From Allium sativum (Eukaryota; Streptophyta; Magnoliopsida; Asparagales; Amaryllidaceae), in assembly GCA_030737875.1 (NCBI GenBank), contig CM060920.1, positions 481,770,861-481,834,860 on the forward strand: a stretch of DNA of 64,000 bases, written 5' to 3'. This document shows, one piece after another, positions 1 to 12,364 of the stretch; position 1 is the first letter of the stretch, and each line of letters starts with the position of its first letter. The notes beneath the pieces were generated by a model, which had not been told where the DNA came from, did no database searches, and was given only the letters and a program-made list of their open reading frames with translations. The position numbers were made by a program, and so were the translations under genes.

Positions 1-5
1 GGGAC

Positions 6-206
6 TCAGTAATGGGTGATGATATTGCGGACGATGAAATTGATTACCTTCTTGGTGGTGATCGTGTCGAAAGCTTTAGCTTCTGCCCATTTGGTGAAGT
101 AATCAACTGCGATGATGGCATAACGTTCCCTGCCTCTAGCCATTGGAAGAGTCCCAATAATGTCTAATCCCCACATGGCAAACAGCCAGGGACTGACCAT
201 TTGCAT
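6..206 (-). pseudogene. Tat integrase catalytic-core fragment
   Basis: The start of an integrase core, which would join element cDNA to host DNA. The first catalytic Asp is visible in WGLDIIGTLP, followed by the family block AIIAVDYFTKWAEAKA. The second Asp and the Glu would lie further left, outside the window. Upstream (206 to about 760) the minus strand shows only broken integrase N-terminal sequence. The family match is secure; function is excluded by the surrounding decay. Confidence 0.85.
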
Positions 207-761
207 CAGTTCGGTATGCGGGGCTCTTGGAATCTTTGAGAAGCGCTAACATTTGTCGCTCTTGCAGGCATAGTCCGCGGCGTCTTGATCGAGCTTGGGC
301 CAAAAGTTGCCATGTATGATGATTTTCTTGCTAAGCTTTACCCTTCGGTGTAGTCGTCACACTCGCCTTCGTGCACGTCTGTTAGCACACGGTTGGCGTC
401 ATCGTGGGCTATACATCTAAGTAGCGGGAAAGAGAAGGCTCTACGGTAAAGTACCTTATCTAGAATGATGTAGCGAGATGATTGGTGAGCGAGCACCCAT
501 CTTTCCTCGTACCGTCCCCGGGAGGGTCCCCTGTTGCAAATAGTTCTTGATCGGTGTCATCCAAGATTCGGGTTCTGTCTCGGTGTTCATGACCGAATCA
601 GTCTATATCTGGATAATGCCTGGTGAATTGAGCACTTCGACTGGGGCGAGCCCCATAAGCTGGGCATCCTCGGAGCTTGCTAACTTAGCCAATGAGTCTG
701 TTTTTTCATTCTGTTCTCGGGGGATATATGTGATGACAAAGTGGTCGAAATTGGTAAGCAA

Positions 762-995
762 TTACCGAACTTGGGCTAGATAGGAAGCGAGCCGTGCCCC
801 CTTGGCTTGGTATTCCCCCTTTACCTGGCGCACGATGAGTTGCGAGTCAGAAATTTTTTTGATGGCCTTTAGGTTAAGTTCGATCGCAGTTCTAAGTACG
901 GCTATTAAAGCCTCATATTCCATGTTGTTGTTGGTAGCAGGGAAGTTGAGCTTTAAAGCGTAACATATAGGGCGCTCCTCTAGAGTGATGAGCAC
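762..995 (-). pseudogene. Tat RNase H (archaeal-like, aRNH) fragment
   Basis: A fragment of an RNase H domain that would degrade the RNA strand during reverse transcription. Residues about 14-36 carry FPATNNNMEYEALIAVL, including the conserved Glu of the second catalytic position. ISDSQLIVRQVKGEY gives the third catalytic Asp in the DSQL box. Known: this extra RNase H, related to archaeal and plant RNase HI, is a signature of the Tat lineage and follows the normal Ty3 RNase H. The normal one should lie in about 1000-1750, where only short broken minus-strand matches are visible. Confidence 0.8.
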
Positions 996-1787
996 GACTC
1001 TGACTCGAGAACATTTATTATTGAAAGATCCATCTACAAGTAGTTTTCATTGAATATCAGGAGCTTTGATTTTTTCTAGAGGAGACTCCTCAGGGGTGGT
1101 GAATTCCACTAGAAATCGGCGAGAGTTTGTCCGAGGATGGTTCGACGGGGGATGAATTTTATCTCAAACCGACTCAGCTCTAAATCCCACTTTAATAGTC
1201 ATCCGGATGCTTCAGGTCGTTGCAGGTGGTAGTGGCTGGTTAGTGTAGACCTTTATGGGGTGAGACTGAAAGTATTATCGTAGCTTCTAGGAGGAGAACA
1301 AGATGCAGTAGTCCAGTTTCTCAAGCTTCGGGTAACTCTTCTCTATTCCCATCAATCTTTTACTGATGTAGTAAACGGGTCGTTGCACATGGTCTTCAAT
1401 GCGTACCAGTGTCGAGCTGATTTCCTGCATGGAAAAAGCCAAATAAACTTATTAGTCCTCGTGTTCCACATGTTTGGACAATATAGGTGGTCGCTCTAAG
1501 TGATTCAGTAGGTCCTCGAATATGACAACACATTCTGGGGTCCAGTTGAAGTTGCGCTTCCCTTTCCAAAGAAAGTCAAAAAAGGGAATGCATTTGTCAG
1601 TGGCTTTGGAGATGAATCGGCTTAAAGAGGCGACCTTTCCGTTAAAACATTGGACATCTTTGATGTTCTAAGGCACTTGAATATCCCGGGTAGCTTTGAT
1701 TTTGTCTGGATTGGCTTCGATGCCTTGATAATAAACCCAATAGTTTTCCTAAGGTGGCTCCAAAGGAGCATTTCAGGGGATTGAGTT

Positions 1788-2631
1788 TCATGCCGTACTC
1801 GCGGAGGACATCAAATATTTCGGAGAGGTCACGGACACGTAGTCGCTCGGTATTCTAGATTTTACCAGCATATCATCCGCGTATACCTCCATGGATTTCC
1901 TAATCTGGTTCTTAAAGAGGAGGTTAACCATCCGTTGATAAGTGGCCCCTGTATTCTTGAGACCGAAAGGCATGACGCAGTAGCAATAGAGCCCAAGATC
2001 GGTTATGAAAGAGGTGTGATCCTAGTCGTGAAGACACATCGTAATCTAATTGTAGTCTGAATAAGTGTCCATGAAGGATAAGAGCTGGGTATCCGGCGAT
2101 CGAATCAACGAGTCGGTCGATCTTCATAAGTGGGAAGTTGTCTTTGGGACATGCCTTATTTAGGTCGGAGAAGTCGATGTGCGTTCGCCACTTGCCATTC
2201 GCTTTTTTGACTAGTACAGGGTTGGAGACCCATTCAGGGTAGTCGGCTTTACTGATGAAGTTGTTGTTGAGTAGCCTATCTACCTCCTCTGTGAGTGTGT
2301 TGGATCTTTCTAGTCCCAAGAAGCAGTGTTTCTGCTTGACCAGAGGTAGTGTGGGGTCGAGATTTAACTGGTGGCAAACAATTGCAAGATCGATCCCCCT
2401 CATGTCCGAGTGGGTCCAAAAGAATACGTCTAGTTTGGCCCTCAAGAAATCCACAAGATCCTCTTTTATTGTGGGATGGAGTTGCGATTCAATTTTCAAT
2501 ACCTTTAATGGGTCATCAGGGCTGATTAGAACATCCACCGTAGGTTCAACAGAAGTATCCCTCTCGTAGTCGGGCTCTTCGTCATCCTTGGATCGAGATC
2601 GTAGGAAAGACGACAATGGCGCCTGAACCAA
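1788..2631 (-). pseudogene. Tat reverse transcriptase, frameshifted
   Basis: Reverse transcriptase in two overlapping frames. The upstream part (2631 to about 2040) covers the protease-RT linker and RT fingers, with WRTHIDFSDLNKACPKDNFP, a Tat-type RT block containing the first catalytic Asp region. The downstream part (1973-1788) contains MPFGLKNTGATYQRMVN and the catalytic YADDM box. The frame changes at about 2040-1970, so at least one frameshift separates the catalytic halves. It sits between protease (2910-3131) and RNase H, as expected. Confidence 0.88.
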
Positions 2632-2909
2632 GGCCCAGACGCCTTTAGTTGCTATATGGAGATGGTCTTAGCACAGGAAGACAGGGGAACGGTCTTGCCT
2701 TTGTCCTTATTGTGCGCGTTCTTCCATTCTATTTCGTAACAATCTCGAGTGGTTGCTTGGTCTCCTTTAACCGTCCTGATCCCATTCTCAGTCTAGAACT
2801 TCATTAGGAGAGACCAAGGTGACATGCATACTCAGAATTATGTAAGGAAAGGACATCCAAAGAAGACATTGTAGGGAGATATAATGTTGATAACCACGAA
2901 AGTGAGGAC

Positions 2910-3131
2910 TCAAACCTGGCTCCGATCCCCGTCACTGAGTTCAACAGATCGGTCGATCATGCCCACTGAGCGATATCCGTTGAACTCGTGGATCGTGGCA
3001 TGGCAAGATTTCAAGTCCTTGGTTTCAAATTTCATCTGATCGTACATAGCTTTAAAGACGATGTTTACCGAACTCCCTGAGTCGATCAATACCCTTAGGA
3101 CAGAAGCAGAACCGATTTGAGCTGTGATCAC
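2910..3131 (-). pseudogene. Tat aspartic protease fragment
   Basis: A retroviral-type aspartic protease that would cut the Gag-Pol polyprotein. The active-site triad is intact as LIDSGSSVNIVF (residues about 16-27), in the DSGSS form usual for Tat elements. The frame ends soon after, so the flap and C-terminal part are missing or frameshifted. It lies between gag (above 3339) and RT (below 2631). Confidence 0.8.
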
Positions 3132-3338
3132 GAGAGGGTCTGTGTTTGGGATCTCAATTCCCTAGACTCTCTTTCGTGGAAGACGATGTCGTCTCACATT
3201 ATTTTCTGAAGTTTGGCAGGAATGGACTCGTCCAAAGAGGAGCAATCTTCATAGGTGGTGTGCTTTATAGAGCTCACATACTCCTCCATTTTCGAAAGCT
3301 TTCGTGCCTGAGGTAAGGCCCGCCACAGATGGTGTTGA

Positions 3339-5046
3339 TCACAATTCCCTTCCTTTGGCTAGGCAGACCCAGACCCGCTTTGACATGTGCCGGAGGTGCG
3401 GGCGTAGGAGGACCTGAGATTTCTTTAGGAGGAAGAGGGTCTTGAATGTACTGCTCAAGGCGCTTTTCACGGATAAGCTTTTCGATTGTGTCCTTGAGTT
3501 GACGACAACATTGGTGTTGTGCCCATACATGTCGTGGTATCGAAAGTACTTGCCAGTGTTCCTCTCACGGTTAGTGGACTCCATAGAGTGTGGTTTCTTA
3601 TACTGGAGCATGTTACATGTTTCCGATTAGATCGTCTCCAAGTCTTCATTCAACAGAGTGTAGATATCGTAAGCTTGGTAGCGGCTGGGCTTCTTGGGAT
3701 CTACTAGAGCCTGGTTGTTGTTGTGGACACCCCGGCTACCATTATTCGGCTTTGATTTATAGGGACCTGCTCCTTTGTCCTTACCAAAAGGTTCTCCAAC
3801 CTGTTTCCCTTTGATGCAGTCGTCGATGGTATCAGTATGCGGGTTGTTGGAAGGGTTTGTTCGAGAAATTCGGTTATGCCTTGCTTCTTCCTGACACAAG
3901 AACTATCTGGCCTTTTCATAGAAAGCGTCGAGACTCTTGGGTTTCTTTCTATCATTCCGGGCCCTGAATTTGGAAGCGGGGAGGACGACTTTTGCAAGTT
4001 GGAAAAGCACGGTACGAGGCTCTAGGTCGTCTACCTCGACAAGTGTGGTATTAAACTATGAGATGTAGCTCTTGAGCGACTCGGTGGGTCCTTGGTACAA
4101 ATTGGACAAGTGAAGGAATTTTTCGAAGTTGGGACGTGCATTCTGGATTGCTTAACCAGCTCCATGGCCAGTTGGCCGAAGTTGTTGACAGAATGGAGTG
4201 GAAGAAGAAAGAACCAGAGCAAAGCTGCGCCAGACAAGAAAACCAGTAAACACTTACATTTGACCGGATCGGTGGCCCAACTAGAGTCCATTTGCCACTC
4301 ATAGCGGTTTAGGAAGGCACGGGAATCAGTCGTGCCATCATAAAGGGCCATCTGCGACATGTTGAAGTGTCATGGCCATTCATCTTCGTGGACGATCCTA
4401 ATGAAGAGATTGCGCCTTATGTGGGTTTCCGATGGCTCGTTAGCGTTCCCTCGCATTTCCCTCATTATCCTTCACATCATGTCGGGGAGATATGTCGGAT
4501 GCGGATCTGCTAATGGAATCCATTGGTTTCGATGAACTTCGGGAGTTCTGTTCTGCGGTCGCCTTCTATGATGCACATCTGGGTCATCCTCTTCCATGTC
4601 ATAAACATCTATAGTTGGTTTTTGGTATGGGTGGTGAGGTTGAGCAGGTTGGCGTGCCTCTTGATCCGGAAGTACTTGAGATTGCGAGGCCGCGGGGAGA
4701 GTAGGCCCCTGATTCTGAGCGGTGACATTTGGGTTCTGTCGAAGAAGGTTCAATTACTTGGACCTGGTTCTTCACTGACAAACAATCGGGAATGGCCATG
4801 ATACTGTGTTACCCCGCTTTAAGGGATGGTAGTTCGGTTGCCATTCCCGTTTCCATTTCCGTTGTCGTTGCCGTTACCAGTTTCGTTTGTATGAGCGATG
4901 GAACGAACGACAACGTTGTTTATGAGGATAAACCTCCTTCTTTGATGTGGGCCCCTTGACTCGAAAGAGGAGGTTTTCGAGATAGTACGTTGTGTTCGGG
5001 AATTGTTCTGAGCGACCTGAAGTCGAGCAACGATGCGTTGACTTTT
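3339..5046 (-). pseudogene. Tat gag, C-terminal and central parts
   Basis: Gag remnants in several minus-strand frames. The 4031-4360 segment has LYDGTTDSRAFLNRYEWQM, then the Gag core with FLSGAALLWF. The 3339-3611 segment shows KYFRYHDMYGHNT, a degraded form of the Cys/His block near the end of Tat Gag with its cysteines lost. The 4472-5046 part is Pro/Gln-rich and low complexity. At 5046 the gene is cut by element F, and the same frame continues at 14035 (see findings). Many stops; not functional. Confidence 0.8.
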
Positions 5047-5426
5047 TGTAACAGCCTGCATTTTATGTATCGAAAGATTATAAAATATTTTTATTTTATT
5101 CCCTGAGGGCTGGATCATTCTCATCTTCTAATATGTTGCTTATGGGGATGTGAGACATGTCCATAATTTTTACTGATTTTTTTGTGACCATTTTGCCCTT
5201 GTCGGTCTTGTACATGACATAACTTTTGACTTAAGTCGAATCAGAGGGTGAGACCTATGCTATTGGAAAGGAAATGATGATTGCCTTTCCGTAGAGTGGT
5301 TACATTAAGGATATGGTTTAGTGGTTTGGTAGGAATCACTGTTTTAAGGTTTTTCAGTTGGTTGTTCCGGTTTCGGAAGCCTTAATAGGCTGATTTGGAT
5401 AGGCCCATTAGTGGGTTGGCGGAAAC

Positions 5427-5433
5427 TATAAAT
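5427..5433 (+). promoter_or_regulatory. TATA box, F 5' LTR
   Basis: AACTATAAATGG about 380 bp into the LTR. The matching site in the 3' LTR (11715) is a better consensus, TATAAATAGAGG. Here it is followed by a G-rich run, a likely later change. Confidence 0.6.
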
Positions 5434-6085
5434 GGGGGGGTGGGGGTGGGGGTAAGGGATATGGAAATGGTTTTAGTTTTCCATTCTCTCATGTGGAGGC
5501 CTTGTGCTCCTCCTACCTCTAACACCTTTCCATCATTAAGAATCCAAATCCAAGGAGGGAAATCATATATCTACACCATTGGAGGCTAGATCTACATCAA
5601 CTGAAGCAAGGATTCATCGGATGAAGGAGCTTGGTGCGAGGCGCTTGCTATCCGGATTCATATCTCATTGATTTTAGCTTGTTTTGGAGAATCGGTGAGT
5701 GATTTACATCTCTTACATGGATTCAATGAGGTAAATGAATGTTTGATCATGTTTTTCATCAAATTCAAGTGTTTAACCATAGATCTATACCATGATAAGT
5801 CCATTTTCATACGAAACACCTTATGATCAATTTAGTAAGTTTAAACCGGTTGTTTTTATGTTATTACATATGAATTTTCAAGTTAGATCCATAATTTAGT
5901 TCATATGTTCACTCATCATGATTTTGGCGAAATTTGCATGATTTTGGTGAAAATCGTCATATTCATGTTGTTATTGATCTCAAAACATGCTTGTGGTTGG
6001 ATTGGATGAATCGGATGAGTTAGTTTCGTCGATGTCAATGATTGGCGAAGTTTTGGTCGAAATTGGGCTAGGACTGGGCATGTGC

Positions 6086-6805
6086 AAGTTTTGGGTCGAA
6101 CATGCACCACTACTATACTGTAGGTCGAATATGCTACAAGACTATGGGTCGAACGTGCTACAGTACTGTGGGTCGAACGTGCTACAGTACTATAGGTCGA
6201 ACGTGCTACATTATTATGGGTCGAACATGCTACAGTACTATGGTCGAATGTCCTGCTAGAGTGTTTGTGGGTTGAAGTCGTGCTACAGTACTGTGGTCGA
6301 ATGTCCTGCTACAGTGTTTGTGGGTTGAAGTTGTGCTACAATGAATGTGGGTCGAACGTCCTGCTACAGTGATTGTAGGTTGAACGTGATTGTGGGTCGA
6401 ATGTCCTACTACAGTGATTGTGGGTCGAACGTCTTGCTACAGTGAGTGTGGGTCGAACGTCCTGCTACAGTGATTGTTGGTCGAACGTCCTGCTACAATG
6501 ATTGTGGGTCGAACATCCTGCTACAATGATTGTGGGTCGAACGTGATTGTGGGTCGAACATCCTGCTACAGTGATTGTGGGTCGAACGTCCTGCTACAAT
6601 GATTGTGGGTCGAACGTCCTGCATAGTGATTGTGGGTCGAATGTCCTGCTACAGTGATTTTGGGTCGAACGTCTGCTACAGTGTTTTGGGTCGAGCGCAG
6701 AATCCTACTGTGTTTCTGGTCGAGCGTACACTGGTACAGCGATTCTGGTCGAGCGTACACTGCTACAGTGATTCTGGTCGCACATTGCTACAATTCTGGT
6801 CATGC
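6086..6805 (+). repeat. 24-28 bp tandem repeat array in F 5' LTR
   Basis: About 25 diverged copies of a unit built from GGGTCGAACGT, CCTGCTACAGT and GATTGT. Units near the left end are shorter (GTGCTACAGTACTGT type, about 24 bp) and those further right are about 28 bp. The last units change to TCTGGTCGAGCGT forms. The array lies well downstream of the TATA box, so it would be transcribed as part of the LTR leader. Confidence 0.9.
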
Positions 6806-7982
6806 AATGCTCAAGGGTGTTGAGATGATGGCTTCGATGAGAGTTCGGATGAGGAAGTTCGAAGTGATGTGATTCGTTCCTTGTTCGTCGTGGGAATGAC
6901 TCAAGGATGTATTGAGTTCATATGAAAGGGCAATTCAAGGATGTATTGTGTTCATGTGAAGTGGTTGCTCTAAAGTGTTATGAGCTTATGAATAGTTGTA
7001 ATTGATAACGACTAGAGATGCGAAGGCCGAGGAATTATCATTGTCATAGGTTCTAGTGGGCTCAAAGCAGGGGTGCAATTGAAGACGAATTGCTGGTCGA
7101 GTTCCCTGGGTATCGTGTGTGGCCTAGACACATGTTATGTATACCGTGTAGGGTTTTTGCTAGACCCAGGGCGTCGTGTATGGTCCTTGACAGTTGATGG
7201 AAATTTTTTTAGTCCGTCATACGATTAACGATGGTTTCAAAGCAAGGTTGACGGTGATAGCTAGAGTAAGTTATGGAAGTTTGAAAGCTTGGTTGTATTA
7301 GATGTTGTATGAGTTGCTTTGCCATTTGTGAATGTTTGCTCTGATTGCCATGATTGAATTGTTGTTTGTTTTGATATATGGGTCGTAAAGGCTACCACTG
7401 TCAGGTGTGCGGAAGGCAGTTGAGAGTTTTTCTCTGGAGTTGGGTAGATTAGTTCATTTATTTACCCATTCTGGTATACTTTATTGATGAAATTTGTTAG
7501 CTGTTTTATCGCTAAGACTGTTGTCCAACTCAAGGTTTTATGTTTCCCACTTATTGCCTTGAGTTGTTCATCCGATTGTTGGATGGGCAGACTGAGTAGC
7601 AGGTGATAGATGATGCTTTAGTGAGAACATTGATGCTGATAGATGGTGAACAAGAGGCTCATGTACCCGTTTTATACTATCTAGTATTTGTTTCTGTTGT
7701 TTGCTATTTCCTTAAGTGTTGTAGTGAGGCAAATTGTACAAACACTGTTGTTGTTATCCACGTGTATGGGAAATACTTTCTAGTTGTCATGAAAGCTTAG
7801 TGTTTTCTGCTTCACTATCACTACCTGTTGTATATGTTCTATTATATTTTATCCTTGCGTTGTGAGTTTACGACAGGTTCCGCTTATGTATCATACCTTG
7901 ATGGTTGTCCTTAGCTGTCGTGCACACCTTTCAGCGCATTATTCCTCTTGTATAGTGCAGGGCTGTGGGTGGTCGTCACATT

Positions 7983-7994
7983 TGGTATTAGAGC
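7983..7994 (+). other. Primer-binding site of F (initiator tRNA-Met)
   Basis: TGGTATTAGAGC starts two bases after the LTR end. It matches the usual plant tRNA-Met primer site TGGTATCAGAGC with one C to T change. Confidence 0.85.
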
Positions 7995-8160
7995 TCTGGT
8001 TATCGATTAGCCAATGTTCGAATACATAATCAAGTATGAGAGATGTATTTGTAGATTTCAGTTGGATGTATACTATATGATACTATATATTATAGTAGTG
8101 TTGATACCTTTTTAGTAGTTTATCTTTTATGTGGACTAATCATTCCATCTTAGATCTAGA

Positions 8161-8660
8161 ATGAGTCGTCATACCTCTAGGAGTGAGCCTGAGACTGGAA
8201 GAGTAGGAGATGGAAGAAGCCGATTGGAAGCTTTAGCTGTTGCACCAGAATATTTAGTTATGTTCGCAGCGGCCATGATGACAACAACCGTGTTAACGAT
8301 GCCCATTCCAGAAGCATTAGTAGAGCATGGTGTTCCCGTGCAAGTACCCAGAAGGGATTCTATTAAGTGATAGAGGGCTATTCTCCTACGGATGAAGAAA
8401 CCTTTATTGGCCTTAGTGCTACCAAGAATCTGAATAAGACGAAGAAAATTAAGAAGAATGATATCTTCTTCAACTGTTAGTTAGAGGGCCATTATGCTAA
8501 GGATTGTGAGAAGCCAAGAGCTGAAAGGAAGTGCTTTAAATGCGACAAGCTTGGACATAAGAAGAAAGACTGCCCGGATTATCTAAAGAATAAGCAACCA
8601 GAGGAAGCATTTGTTGTGGAAGTTACTCCGATCTCTTATTGCTTTCCTGATGAGAATTAG
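8161..8660 (+). pseudogene. Element F gag remnant with zinc knuckles
   Basis: The likely gag start is the ATG at 8161 (MSRHTSRSEPETG), open for 69 codons. The central Gag core is missing: the sequence passes within about 100 bp to the zinc knuckles. The first knuckle (about 8475-8510) has lost its first Cys and carries a stop. The second (about 8533-8575) is intact as CFKCDKLGHKKKDCP. Known: these CCHC knuckles bind the genomic RNA. A core deletion and stops make this non-functional. Confidence 0.75.
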
Positions 8661-8689
8661 AAGAAGCTATTGTTATTTGGACATATGCT

Positions 8690-9750
8690 TTCTGCCAATG
8701 GAGTTGTTGAGTTCTATTTGGTACTAGGACATCGGTTTCTTTTACCTATAATAAGATTGTATGCCGAATAGGGTTGGAACTTGAAGTTGTAATAGACCTT
8801 TGGTCGAAACTAATCTAGTAGGAGTTCATCTACTCTTTGCATATTTTGTAGATCCAGGATTGTTGATAAAGGATGCTTGTTTATGAACGGTTGCTTAGTT
8901 GTAACTTTCGCTGGGTTTGAAATCATCTTGGGTATGGATTGGTCCAAGAGGTGTGCGACAAAAGTGAGTTGCGAAAAGATGGAGGTGAGAGTCGGGAATG
9001 TGGAAGGGAGAAAGGTGTTGATTCGGGGTAAACCCGAAGATGGTGTCTTCGTGAGTTGTCATATTCGCTTGGAGTTCCACAAGAAGACTTGTCATCCATG
9101 CTAATCGCAAATGAGTTTGAGGATGTCTTTGACAAAGTCAAAGAGTTGTCGCCACATCATGAGATTTAGTTTAAAAGTCAATTTGGTCGAGTGAGCTAGA
9201 CCTATCGTTATGCCCTTAGGCGGATGGCGCCTAAGGAACAGCGTGAGTTAGAGGTGTAGGTTCGTGACCTTTTCGAAAAAGGATTCATTCGAAGGAGTGT
9301 ATTTGAAAGAGGTGCACTAGTTGTGTTTGCAACAAAGGCAGACGATGATTGTGTTTGCTCTGAAGATGCGGAGACATTACCTGTTGGAGGTTCGAGTCGA
9401 GTTGTTCACGGATCACAAGTTGTTGAAGTATCTTTTTCTCCCAAAAGGATTTGAATCTTCGGCAGCAATGATGGATAGAGTTTCTAGCTTCGTATGATTT
9501 TGGCATAGCCTATATTCTTGGCAAAGATAACGAAGTGGCAAATGTATTGAGTCGAAGAAACATGGGTTTGGGAGCGATGTTTTCAGAATGGAAGAGCCTC
9601 GATTATTTGGCAAGGTTCAATTTCAGGATACGATGTGAGTTGGAATCTGAAATGTTGGCAAGCTTATCGATAAGACCTACTCTCATCGAAAGGATTGGCG
9701 AGAGCCAAAAGAAGATGAAAAGCTTGTCGAGTTTATCCAGTGACTAGAAC
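8690..9750 (+). pseudogene. Element F protease and RT/RNase H remnant
   Basis: Protease, RT and RNase H in a shortened, broken form. The protease C-terminal block FEIILGMDWSKR is readable at about 8905-8960; the active-site region just upstream has lost its Asp. RT begins near 9180 with the RRMAPKEQ and FEKGFIRRS blocks and then breaks at about 9345. There it jumps straight to RNase H (ALKMRRHYLLEVRVE, then the TDHK block near 9410). The palm, including the catalytic Asp-Asp box, is deleted. The RNase H tail runs to about 9550. Confidence 0.75.
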
Positions 9751-9779
9751 CATAAGACAAAGAGTTCAAAGTCAATCGA

Positions 9780-10800
9780 GAAGGTTGGTTTTGAAAGCAA
9801 GGGCGACTAGTTGTTCCTGATATTGATGTATTAAGAGATGAGGTTCTAAGAAAATATCATCACACGAAGTTGACGATTCATCCCGGTGGTAATAAGATAT
9901 ATCAGGACATAAAGAGAGTCTACTACTAGGAGGGGATGAAGCGAGATATTGGAAAGTTCATTTCAAGTGCATGATCTGTCAGTTGGTGAAGGCTGAACAG
10001 AAGAATCCGAGTGGGTTGCTTCAGCCATTAGAATTTCCTACATGGAAGTGGGAGCAAGTATCGATGGATTTTATCAATGGACTACCTAAAAACAAGGTAG
10101 GAAACAAAGGGATTTGGGTCATCGTGGATCGCTTAACCAAAAGTGCTAGAATCATTCCTATCAAGTCAACTAGGACAACATCGAGATTGGCTGAACTTTA
10201 TGTGAAATAGATAGTTCGATTACATGGTGTCCCAAAGAGTATAGTGAGTGACCGGGATTTATTGTTTACAAGTGGATTTTGGAAGAGTCTACAGGAAGCT
10301 TTGGGAACGGAGTGGTGCTTGAGTACGGCATATCATCCCCAAAATGATGGTCAAATCGAGAGTGTTAACCGATTTGTAGAAAATCTCCTAAGAGCTTGTG
10401 TGTTTGATTTTAGGGACCATGGGAGAACCATCTATATCTAGTTGAGTTTGCATATAATAATAGCTGCAAGTCGAGTATTGGGATGGCACCATACAAGGCG
10501 TTGTATGGAAGATTGTACAATTCTCCGGCTTGTTGGTTAGAAACTGGAAATAAGTTGATACTTGGACCTGAAATGATTAGAGAAACCTCGGATTGTATCG
10601 AGATCGTTCAGCAACAATTGAAGGCAACCCAAGATCGTCAGAACAGTTATGCGGATAAACATCCGAAATATTTGGAATTCAACGTAGGCGATATAGTTTT
10701 TGTAAAGATTTTGCCATTTAAGCATGTGGTTTAATTCAGAAGTTATGGAAAGTTAGCTCCTAGGTTGTTGGACCGTTTTCGATAGATGAGCAAATCAAAA
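9780..10800 (+). pseudogene. Element F integrase
   Basis: Integrase in four stop-separated pieces of mostly one frame. The N-terminal zinc region (about 9850-9990) retains HPGGNK but its cysteine pair is lost to a frame change. In the core, the first Asp is in VSMDFINGLP (about 10065), the second in VSDRDLLFTSGF (about 10245) and the Glu in GQIESVNRF (about 10350). In-frame stops fall at 10208, 10439 and 10732. The C-terminal part has the VGDIVFVKI block near 10690. The catalytic residues are present, but the frame is not translatable. Confidence 0.85.
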
Positions 10801-10934
10801 AGCACGCGTATGGATTTATTTTACGCGAGATATGTAGAGTGTGCACAATGTTTTTATGAGTCGTCTTTGTGAAAATATTCGCATGGTCCAGATGTGGTAG
10901 TACCTCCGGAGTAGTGCGTCTACCTTATAGTTGA

Positions 10935-11110
10935 GTTTGTAGTTATGAAATCTCGTAAGCCGCTTCGTGTCATGGTGAATGACACAAAACAACTTAAGGA
11001 AAAGACGTTTAATTTAGTTAAAGTGCAATGGAGTGGGGATGATGATGAAGTTACATGGTAGACGGGGGAGAGTATAAAGACGACCCATCCAAAACTCTTC
11101 ATCTGTATGA
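10935..11110 (+). pseudogene. Element F chromodomain remnant
   Basis: The end of integrase, with KPLRVMVNDTKQLKEKTFNLVK then VQWSGDDDEVTW and a stop where the chromodomain would continue into the SIKTTHPKLF block. Known: a C-terminal chromodomain defines chromoviruses and steers insertion to marked chromatin. The nonsense codon follows the conserved Trp. Confidence 0.75.
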
Positions 11111-11320
11111 CCCATTGATATCGCGCCATCATTATTACTTGTTGATTTTTTTATTATCTTTATTGTCGTTGTGGTTCGAATTCTGCATGCTAGGATAGAG
11201 ATATGGATACATGGTTTGATGGTTGCTAGTTTGAATGATAGAATTGGATGCTCATGGATGATAGGCATGTGGAATTATTTTTGTGGCTTGTGTTTGCTTG
11301 GAATTTCGAGCACGAAATTC

Positions 11321-11334
11321 TTAAGGGGAGAGAA
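11321..11334 (+). other. Polypurine tract of F
   Basis: TTAAGGGGAGAGAA lies directly before the 3' LTR start TGTAACAGCC. It follows the chromovirus end signature GAGCACGAAATTC. It would prime plus-strand DNA synthesis. Confidence 0.8.
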
Positions 11335-11714
11335 TGTAACAGCCCGCATTTTACGTATCGAAAGATCGTAAAAATATTTTATTTTATTCCCTGAGGGCTG
11401 GACCATTCTCATCTTCTAATATGTTTCTTATGGGGATGTGAGACATGTCCATAATTGTTACCGATTTTTTTGAGACCATTTTGCCCTTGTCAGTCTTGTA
11501 CAAGGAATAACTTTTGACTCAGGTCAAATCAGAGGGTGAGACCTGTGCCATTGGAAAGGAAATGATGATTGCCTTTCCGTAGAGTGGTTACATTAAGTAT
11601 TTGGTTTAGCAATTTGGGATGAATCACTATTTTAAGGTTTTTCAGTTGGTTGTTCAGATTTTGGGAGCCTTAATGGGCTGATTTGGAGAGGCCCATTAGT
11701 GGGCTGGCGGAAAC

Positions 11715-11722
11715 TATAAATA
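11715..11722 (+). promoter_or_regulatory. TATA box, F 3' LTR
   Basis: CTATAAATAGAGG is a consensus plant TATA box at the position equivalent to 5427 in the 5' LTR. Confidence 0.65.
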
Positions 11723-12364
11723 GAGGGTAAGGGATATGGGAAATGGTTTTAGTTTTCCATTCTGTCATACGGAGGCCTTGTGCTGCTCCTTCCTCTAACA
11801 CCTTTCCACCATTAAAAATCCAAATCCAAGGAGGGAAATCATAGATCTACACCATTGAAGGCTAGATCTACATCAATTGAAGCAAGAATTCATCGGATCA
11901 AGGAGCTTGGTGTGATGTGCTTGCTGTCCGAATTCATATCTCATTGATTTTAGCTTGTTTTGGAGAATCAGTGGGTGATTTACATCTCTCACACGGATTC
12001 AATGAAGTATATGAATGTTTGATCATGTTTTTCATCAAATTGAAGTGTTTAACCATAGATCTATACTATGATAAGTCCATTTTCATATGAAACGCCTTAT
12101 TATCAATTTAGTAAGTTTAAACCAGTTGTTTTTATGCTATTCCATATGCATATGCAAGTTAGATCCATAATTTAGTTCATATGTTCACTCATCATGATTT
12201 TGGCGAAATTTGCATAATTTTGGTGATCATCGTCATATTCATGTTGTTATTGATTCAAAACATGCTTGTGGTTGTATTGGATGAATCAGATGAGTTAGTT
12301 TCGTCGATGTCATTGATTGGCGAAGTTTTGATCGGAAATTGGGCTTAGATTGGGCATGTGCAGG

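Larger units (their letters stand above)
5047..7980 (+). repeat. Element F 5' LTR
   Basis: A 2934 bp LTR matching 11335-14034 along its length, with TG...CA ends. It is longer than its partner mainly because the internal 24-28 bp repeat array at 6086-6805 has more units. The TATA box is at 5427. No gene is visible inside; the short frames across the array are products of its periodicity. Confidence 0.92.

Noticed and set aside
1000..1750. A second (Ty3-type) RNase H in Tat
   Set aside because: Expected by position, but only short broken minus-strand matches are visible, not enough to annotate.
5987..6872. Plus-strand frames with YGSNVLQYYGSN and similar repeats
   Set aside because: They are products of the 24-28 bp array in the F LTR, with no codon or family signal.
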